A DNA stretch of 64,000 bases from assembly GCA_013396995.1 (NCBI GenBank), contig VWZP01010431.1:300638-364637 (forward strand). The letters are read 5' to 3'. Both the position numbers and the translations under genes were made by a program. The stretch's first letter is position 1. The number at the start of each line of letters is the position of its first letter. Of this stretch, positions 57,900 through 64,000 are shown piece after piece. The stretch comes from Dicaeum eximium (taxonomy: Eukaryota; Chordata; Aves; Passeriformes; Dicaeidae). The notes below the pieces were generated by a model that was given only the letters and a program-made list of their open reading frames with translations, did no database searches and was not told where the DNA came from.

Positions 57900-58300
57900 T
57901 TGAGAATAAGAGACATTGAGGGGCTGGAGCGTGTCCAGGGAAGGGAACGGAGCTGGGGAAGGGGCTGGAGCACCAGGAGGGGCTGAGGGAGCTGGAAAGG
58001 GGCTCAGCCTGGAGAAAAGGAGGCTCAGGGGGACCTTGTGGCTGTGCACAACTCCTGACAGGAGGGGACAGCCGGAGGGGTCGGGCTCTGCTCCCAGGGA
58101 ACAGGGGCAGGAGGAGAGGGAACGGCCTCAGGCTGGGCCAGGGGAGGTTTAGATTGGATATTGGGAACATTTCTCCACAGAAAGGGTGGCCAAGCAATGG
58201 AATGGGCTGCCCAGAGAGATGGTGAAGTCACCATCCCTGGAAGTGTTCAAAAAAGGTGTGGATGTGGCACTTGAGGACATGGATTTGTGGTGACCTTGGT
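57900..58300 (+). mobile_element. CR1 LINE fragment, plus member of an inverted pair
   Basis: 'gaggggctggagcgtgtccagggaagggaacggagctggggaaggggctggagcaccagg' through 'gcacaactcctgacaggaggggac' and 'aagggtggccaagcaatggaatgggctgcccagagag' to 'gatttgtggtgacc'. Confidence 0.9.
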
Positions 58301-58304
58301 GCTG

Positions 58305-58790
58305 TGGGCAGCCCCAGCTTCTCTGGGCACCTGTGCCAGGGCCTGCCCACCCTCACAGGGAATGATTCCTTCATATCCAACCTGATATCCAACCTGAATT
58401 TCCCCTCTGTCAGTCTGAACCCCTTGTCCTGTCACTCCAGTTCCTGATAAGGTCCCTCTCCAGCTTCCCTGCAGCCCCTGCAGGCCCTGGCAGGGGCTCT
58501 GAGGTCTCCACACAACCTTCTCCTCTCCAGGCTGGACAATCCCAGCTCTCCCAGCCTGGCTCCATAGGGGAGGTGCTCCAGTCCCTTTATCAACTTCCAG
58601 ATCTCCTCTGGAGCTGTTCCAACAGCTCCTGGTCCTTCTGATGCTGGGGACAGCAGACCTGGGCACGGTTCCAGGTGGGATCTCCCCAGAGACAGAATCC
58701 CCTCCCTGGCCCTGCTGCCCACACTCCTTTGGATATTCCAGCACATCCCTCCAGTAGGAGATCCTGGGACCACCAATCCCAAATTTTCCC
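58305..58790 (-). mobile_element. CR1 LINE fragment, minus member of an inverted pair
   Basis: It starts within 'ctctgggcacctgtgccagggcctgcccaccctcacaggga' and continues, inverted, through 'gtcctgtcactccagttcctgataagg', 'ctccaggctggacaatcccagctctcccagcctggctccatagg' to 'ctgctgcccacactcctttggatattcc'. With the preceding copy it makes back-to-back CR1s of different subfamilies. Confidence 0.9.
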
Positions 58791-59904
58791 TGCTGAAGGC
58801 AGCAGCATAGCTGATCCTGGTTTTACTAAGAGCAGAATTAGGCTGAATTTTTCAAAGGGACCATCTAATTCTCAACCTGGATCCCTCTGGAGCAGGTCCA
58901 GCACGTGGAGAGGCCATTTGCAGTCTAAGACAACGGAGATGGAATTATTGTTCCCTGAAATCCATACATATTCTCCAAATCTGCCACTTTCTATTAGAAT
59001 GCTGCAGAAGCCCTGGGAGAATGACGGCATTTTTATCCAAAAGGTTAAGCAAAACATAATGAATGGAAAAGATGAGCTGTGACAGAACTGAAACAGGAAT
59101 TTTCAACTTTTGAAAAACATCCAGCTATTTAAGGCCTTTTAAATGAAGTCGAGATGTTGTGTGAAATCCATTTGGTATGGAAACACTGAAATGCACTTTT
59201 TAAATTCCAAGTAAACCAACCTTTTAAAAACATTCCACAAACATTTTTAAAGAATCAGTGCGCTGTGTCTGAAACACGCTCCTGCAAAATCAAAACTTGG
59301 CAAACCTTGTTGGCCTGCAGCTCTTCCTCTCCTTCTGGGAGCAGGATGGGATGAGCTGCTCCTGGGGCAGGGGTGGGGACACAGCAACTCCCAGGGTTTC
59401 TTTAGGAGCTCACACCTCTCCCTGTGCCATGGGAGGTCATTTCCAGGGAATGTCCTTCAGGTGGGTTTTTTGGGATGACACTTTGCATTTCGTGCAATCC
59501 CATCATTTTCCCATATCCAAGGAAAAACCAGTTTGGGGATCCTGGTCAGAAGGCAGGAGATGATGTCCCTTGTTTGCACCTGGCAGTCACAGGGAGAAGG
59601 TTCATTCCTCCTCCTGCAGCACCATTATTTCAACAATCTGATTTTTAACTGATGAAAATTGAAATGTCTCCTCTATGGGAAAGCTCCAATTTTTCTTCTG
59701 CAGGGAAAGTGCAGTTCTGAATTGCAGAGATCACTCTGAGGGATCTGTATCTTGCTCTGGGGAATGTGGGGATTTTACAAACCTGCCAGGAAGTGCTGAG
59801 GGTCACAGGGACAGAATTCACCCAGAATTTCTTTGACTTTCCCTGTTGCTGACTTTTCCAGAGGAGCAGATTATTCCATTTTGTCCTTCCTTTAGATGCA
59901 ACTC

Positions 59905-60240
59905 TGGAAAAGGAGCTGTGGGTTCAGCTGCTGCCAATCCCACAGGAGAAGACACCTCTAGTCATGTTTGGCCAAGGCCTGGCTGTGTCCATCACACCCA
60001 CATCCTACAGGAGCTGCATTTGGGGGTGGTTGGGCTCCAGGAGGGAACAGACACCACCAGGTGTCACCCAGCCCTGGAAAATGAGCTCTGGGTTCAGTTC
60101 CTGCCAATCCCACAGGAGAGGACACCTCAAATAGGGGTTGGCCAAGGCCTGGCTGTGTCCATCACACCCACATCCCACAGGAGCTGCATTTTGGGGTGGG
60201 TTGGGCTCCAGCACAGGGCAGACAAACCAGGTGTCACCTG
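59905..60240. repeat. 170-bp tandem duplication
   Basis: Two copies (59905-60074 and about 60075-60240) share TGGGTTCAG, GCCAATCCCACAGGAGA, GGCCAAGGCCTGGCTGTG and CATCACACCCACATCC, at roughly 88-90% identity by eye. Confidence 0.9.
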
Positions 60241-61739
60241 GGGCTCTGGTCCTGCAGGTAGCAGAGGCTCCAAGGGGACAGGGCTGAGGCCCCCTGGCTC
60301 TGCCTTGCCCACCAGTAGAACCAGTTTGTGCCTGGCACCCGGGGTGCTGGGACTGCCACACGGCCCCTGGGAGGCTCTCATCTCTCAGGGAGGGTGAATG
60401 GCTCCGTGAGTGCCCCAGATCCAGCAGAGTCATGTGGCTCTGGCTTTATTTGCTGTTATTGCTGCTTTCAAGTGGAAAATTGATATAATAGCAGTCCTTT
60501 CTCAGCACACAGCAGTCTGCACATTTGTACAATGTTCTTTGAGGACGATCAGCAGCCACTGGCATAGAAAAGTGACAGATGCTGTCTGCAAATAATGAGC
60601 TGAAGCAGTTTCCTTTGGAAGGGAACTTAAGCAAAGTCCCTTTGAGTTTGAAAAGCCAAAGAGGTTCCCATGTGTCCTCAGAAGCTGCTCAGAAAAGGCC
60701 TTTTCTAGCAGCTCATGTGGCATAATTATTTTTTAACTGTTTCTCTTGCACCAACTTCTCTGGAGAGAGGGAATGACCCAGTTCCTGTTTACTGAGCATT
60801 TCCTGCTGGGGACAGGCATGAAAGAGAATGAAGTTTATGGCTTATTCTGTTCTATGGCTTATTCCAGTGTTCCATATCTGCACAAATCACAGGGATAAGG
60901 AGCATAATCGTGGATAAAGCATGTCCCACACCTCTGGGATCCTCACATTCCTCCTTTGCAGCTCATACCAGAATTGTTTCAGCCCCTGAGGTCCGTGAGG
61001 AGTCTCACACTTGTGGGGTTGAAGGAAGAGCACTGGGAGGCTTCATCTCTCCTTTCTCCCTGCTTTTATCTGGCACAGCCACAGTCCTGTGCCAGAGGAG
61101 CTTCTCCTGATGGAGCTCCTAGCAGGTGTTCAAAGTTCTCCCATCACCTCAGAGTGCTCCAAGAAGCCCAAATCACTGAAAATTAAGGATTCAAAGTTTC
61201 CTAGCTGGATATTTCCAACCCTGTTAGTGGAGACACAGTTTGCCTTTAAGGATGGAAATCTTCTTTCTGGTGCAATATGGATGTTTCTGCACTTGGTATT
61301 TTCTGGTTGTTGCCACAGTCCTGAATCCTGAGGATGAAATCAGGCTGTGGGAGCTTTTTCTCTCGAAGTCTTGTAGAGATCCAGCATCTTTCCATGCTTC
61401 TGTAGGGAACTGAACTACAAAAGGTACCAGGTGGGGCTTCTCTCCAGTAAAAATTGGTAAACTTGACAGCCCTTGATAAACTGTCCCTCTCATGAGAGGC
61501 TTCAGAGAGTCTCTAAGAATTGATGTTCTTCCAGCATGACCTGGTCTCTTGAGCTTCTTTAGCAGTGGAATTCCAAGCAAACCCAAGGTAGGATGCTGTA
61601 ATTCCCCACACATTAGCTGGGAAATCATGGTGGGAGCTGTGTTACACAGCACATTAAATCACAAATGGATCAAAATAACGAGCCACCATCCCTTAAGGCA
61701 CCAGGGGCTAGAGCTGAGGCACAGCCTCAATCTTAATTC

Positions 61740-61960
61740 CCTTCCTTATTTTTAAAAGCATCATTTGCTAAACTTTTTCGTTTATTTGATTAATTTTAGC
61801 TCTGTTCCTTCCTGCACATCCATAGATGAGAAGCATTTCTGGGCAAATTTAGAATAGTGCAATGTTGTGGGAAATTAATTAATACCGATAATTATTGATG
61901 GATTATGTAGATGAAACACATATAACAAAGGCGATTAAAATTAAGGGATTCTACTTAATT
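61740..61960. promoter_or_regulatory. Candidate conserved non-coding element
   Basis: Strongly AT-rich, repeat-free block with GATTAATTTTAGC, GGGAAATTAATTAATACC and GGCGATTAAAATTAAGGG. It ends at a CR1 insertion near 61960. Confidence 0.3.
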
Positions 61961-61961
61961 C

Positions 61962-62295
61962 CAGTGCCTGAAGGGAGCTACAAGAAGGATGGGGAGAGAT
62001 GTTACAAGGTATGGAGGGACAGAAAGAGGGAATGGCTTCAAACTGACAGACAGTAGGGGTTAGATGGGATATTGGGAATTAGGAATTGTTCCCTGTGAGG
62101 GTGGGCAGGCCCTGGCACAGGGTGCCCAGAGCAGCTGTGGCTGCCCCTGGATCCCTGGCAGTGCCCAAGGCCAGGCTGGACAGGGCTGGGAGCAGCCTGG
62201 GACAGTGGGAGGTGTCCCTGCCATGGTGGGGTGGAATGAGATGAGCTGTGAGGTCCCTTCCCACCCAACCCATTCCAGAATTCTATTACGATTCC
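61962..62295 (+). mobile_element. CR1 LINE 3' fragment
   Basis: 'gtgcctgaagggagctacaagaaggatggggagag', 'gatgggatattgggaattaggaattgttccctgtgagggtgggcagg', the standard 3' block, and 'cccttcccacccaacccattccagaattctattacgattcc'. About 100 bp in the middle are almost identical to the copy at 37110. Confidence 0.9.
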
Positions 62296-63879
62296 AGCTT
62301 CTCTCACAAGAGTTCTCTGCAGTTTTGTTGCCTTTAAAATCTCCCAGCCCTGGACATGAAAGATGAGCACAGTTTTCATTCAGGGTTGGGCTTTCCTTGG
62401 CTGGTTTTGCTCTTGGTTGTTCAGGAGTGATTTTTTGCCGAAGTCATTATTTGTTGATTTGGACTGGAGGTTTTTCTGAGCTCTGTGATGTTCAATGAAC
62501 TGTTCTCTGTGAGATGGAGATGCCTGGCACTGAAGGGATAATCATTTAGTGACAGCAAAGGACAATAAGGTTGCAGAGCAGAGAGAGTGAAAAATCCCCA
62601 TGCCCAAAGTGGCAGAGCAGGGACAATCCATCTCTTGGACTCGGCTGGCAGGGAGGGAATTGTTTGGCTGGAGAGCAGCCTGCATGGTTCAGGGGGAAAA
62701 TAGCAGCTCCAAGGAAAACATCCATCCCATCCTGGGTTTGGAATAGTTTGGGTGAAAACAAAACCTCACACAACAGAGCTGGGAGGATTAAAGGCTCTGC
62801 AAATGATTCTGCAGGTGCCTAAAGCTGAAAAAAGAGAGCACAAGTGACCATGTGGTGACAGGGTGAGGATTCATCTGACATCACGTAGGAATCTGGCCTG
62901 GAGACAGGCTCCAGCTCTGGAGAACAGCTCCTCAGGCATAACCCCATCCCTGTCTCCCTGCAGCCCCTGCATCTGTTATTATCCTCCTTCAAACTTCCAC
63001 CAGGAATGGAAAATACATCTCCCAGGCACAGTGAGCCCAGAGCAGCAGTAGGACACCCAGGGGTCCCTGTTTGGTGGAGCTTTGTGGGCCCATGGAAGTC
63101 TAACCTGCCTTCTCCAGCAGCTGCAGAGGAGCTTCAGGGCCTGCACACACATTTCCCCCAGGAGAAATGGTCTGACACCAAGTGAGGACAGGAGGAGCCT
63201 GACCCAGAGCAAGGGAGAGATTTAACCCTTCCTCCAGCCAGGCTCTGGAGCCAGCAGGACGTGGGTGAAACATAGAAAAACATCTCTGGAACATCCCTGT
63301 GGGGAGGGAAGCAGATCAGAAGGACAAGGCCTGGAGGACAGCTCTACATGTGCAGATGGAAGGTCAAGGGAGCAGCTGGAGGAGAATGTGAAGCCCTAAA
63401 AAAGCAGCTCCGAGGACAGGCAGGGGCAGGGGCTTGGCCCCGACCTCAGACAGGGACAAACAGCTCCTCTGCATTGTCTTGGGTTATTTTCATCTCTACT
63501 TTGGTCCCTTAAATGAAGGCTGAACACCCTTGCTGTCAGAGGAGCCAAGAGCTGCTTTTGCCTTCTTTATTCTGTACAATTTCCCAGATGAATGAGCAAA
63601 ACACGGCTTTGGGAAGGGGGTCATGTGGGAAAAGCAGCCTCCAGGAGCTCTGTCCCTGTGTTCCCTTCCTCTGTGGGGCTGCAGCCCACGGGAGAGGGAG
63701 GTTGGGTGCTGTGGGTGACCATGAGGCCAAGGATACCTGTCCTGGTGGGCATCGGAGTGGCGCTGTCCTGCTGTCCCCTCTGGGATTCTGGGTGGGCTCC
63801 CAGGGGACGGTGAGCCCGATTTGGGGCCCATGATCTCCTCCTGCCAGAGAAACTGGCTGCTGATCCAGGCAGACAGGTG

Positions 63880-64000
63880 GGGCAGAGGTTTGAAAGCATC
63901 CCCGAGGGCATCAGAGCTGGAGGGAAGGGAGCTGGGGGGGCTGGGAGGGAGCAGAGCCCGAGGAGCCGGGGCTGAGCCGGGGAGCAGCGGGAAGAGGCCG
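63880..64000. other. GC/CpG-rich right edge
   Basis: The last 120 bp become purine-rich and CpG-containing (CCCGAGGAGCCGGGGCTG, GGGAGCAGCGGGAAGAGGCCG). This could be the shore of a CpG island or first exon beyond the window, but nothing inside the window proves it. Confidence 0.35.

Larger units (their letters stand above)
40691..64000. other. Downstream region with no credible exon
   Basis: After the gene's end the sequence is a mosaic of CR1 copies, LTRs, tandem arrays and unique stretches. Stretches without any recognised feature include 41.9-43.7, 44.6-45.1, 45.6-47.6, 59.3-59.9 and 62.3-63.9 kb. No exon with good splice sites plus a recognisable protein was found on either strand. This could be intergenic or part of another gene's large intron. 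Confidence 0.5.

Overview
This window looks like bird nuclear DNA, most likely from a songbird. It carries at least 22 pieces of CR1 retroposon. Many keep the standard avian CR1 3' end, ending near runs of short ATTCTATG-like repeats. It also carries solo LTRs of several endogenous retrovirus (ERV) families of songbird type, and the sparse exons of a vertebrate gene. It is not bacterial: there are no operons, and nearly all long open frames are read-through of CR1, minisatellites or a pentanucleotide tract.

Only one gene is well supported. Its last two coding exons lie on the plus strand at 11782-11942 and 38959-39080. They are joined by a 27.0-kb intron in matching phase and followed by a 3' UTR of about 1.05 kb ending at an AATAAA at 40127-40132. 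The two exons encode about 93 residues of a C-terminal tail with a duplicated TPVRTS motif, ending in ETIFC. I could not identify the family from memory, so no symbol is given. Bases 1-11781 are probably the preceding intron, with a CpG-rich left edge of unknown role. Bases 40150-64000 are downstream sequence in which I found no credible exon. The CpG-rich right edge could be the start of another gene.

The rest is a record of retroelement activity. The 23.3-25.4 kb interval holds an isolated ERV integrase-core fragment, a rearranged ERV insertion whose two ends are both U3 termini (flanked by a perfect 6-bp target duplication, CCTCCC), a CR1 stub and a further LTR. A solo LTR of the same family as the rearranged insertion lies in the opposite orientation at 31728-32194, with its own perfect duplication GAGATG. 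A second LTR family, with ends TGATGCC...GGCATCA and 4-bp duplications, has four copies: one nested inside a CR1 at 15.4 kb, one truncated at 47.9 kb, and an inverted pair at 50.3-51.5 kb.

Tandem arrays are prominent. They include a 10-unit minisatellite with a higher-order period at 17.2-17.6 kb, an expanded CR1-tail array at 27 kb, a roughly 30-bp minisatellite just past the gene's poly(A) signal, five 40-bp units at 41.7 kb, and a perfect TTTTC array of about 590 bp running into an assembly gap at 49135-49335. Several AT-rich, repeat-free blocks look like possible conserved non-coding elements, but that cannot be tested without an alignment.
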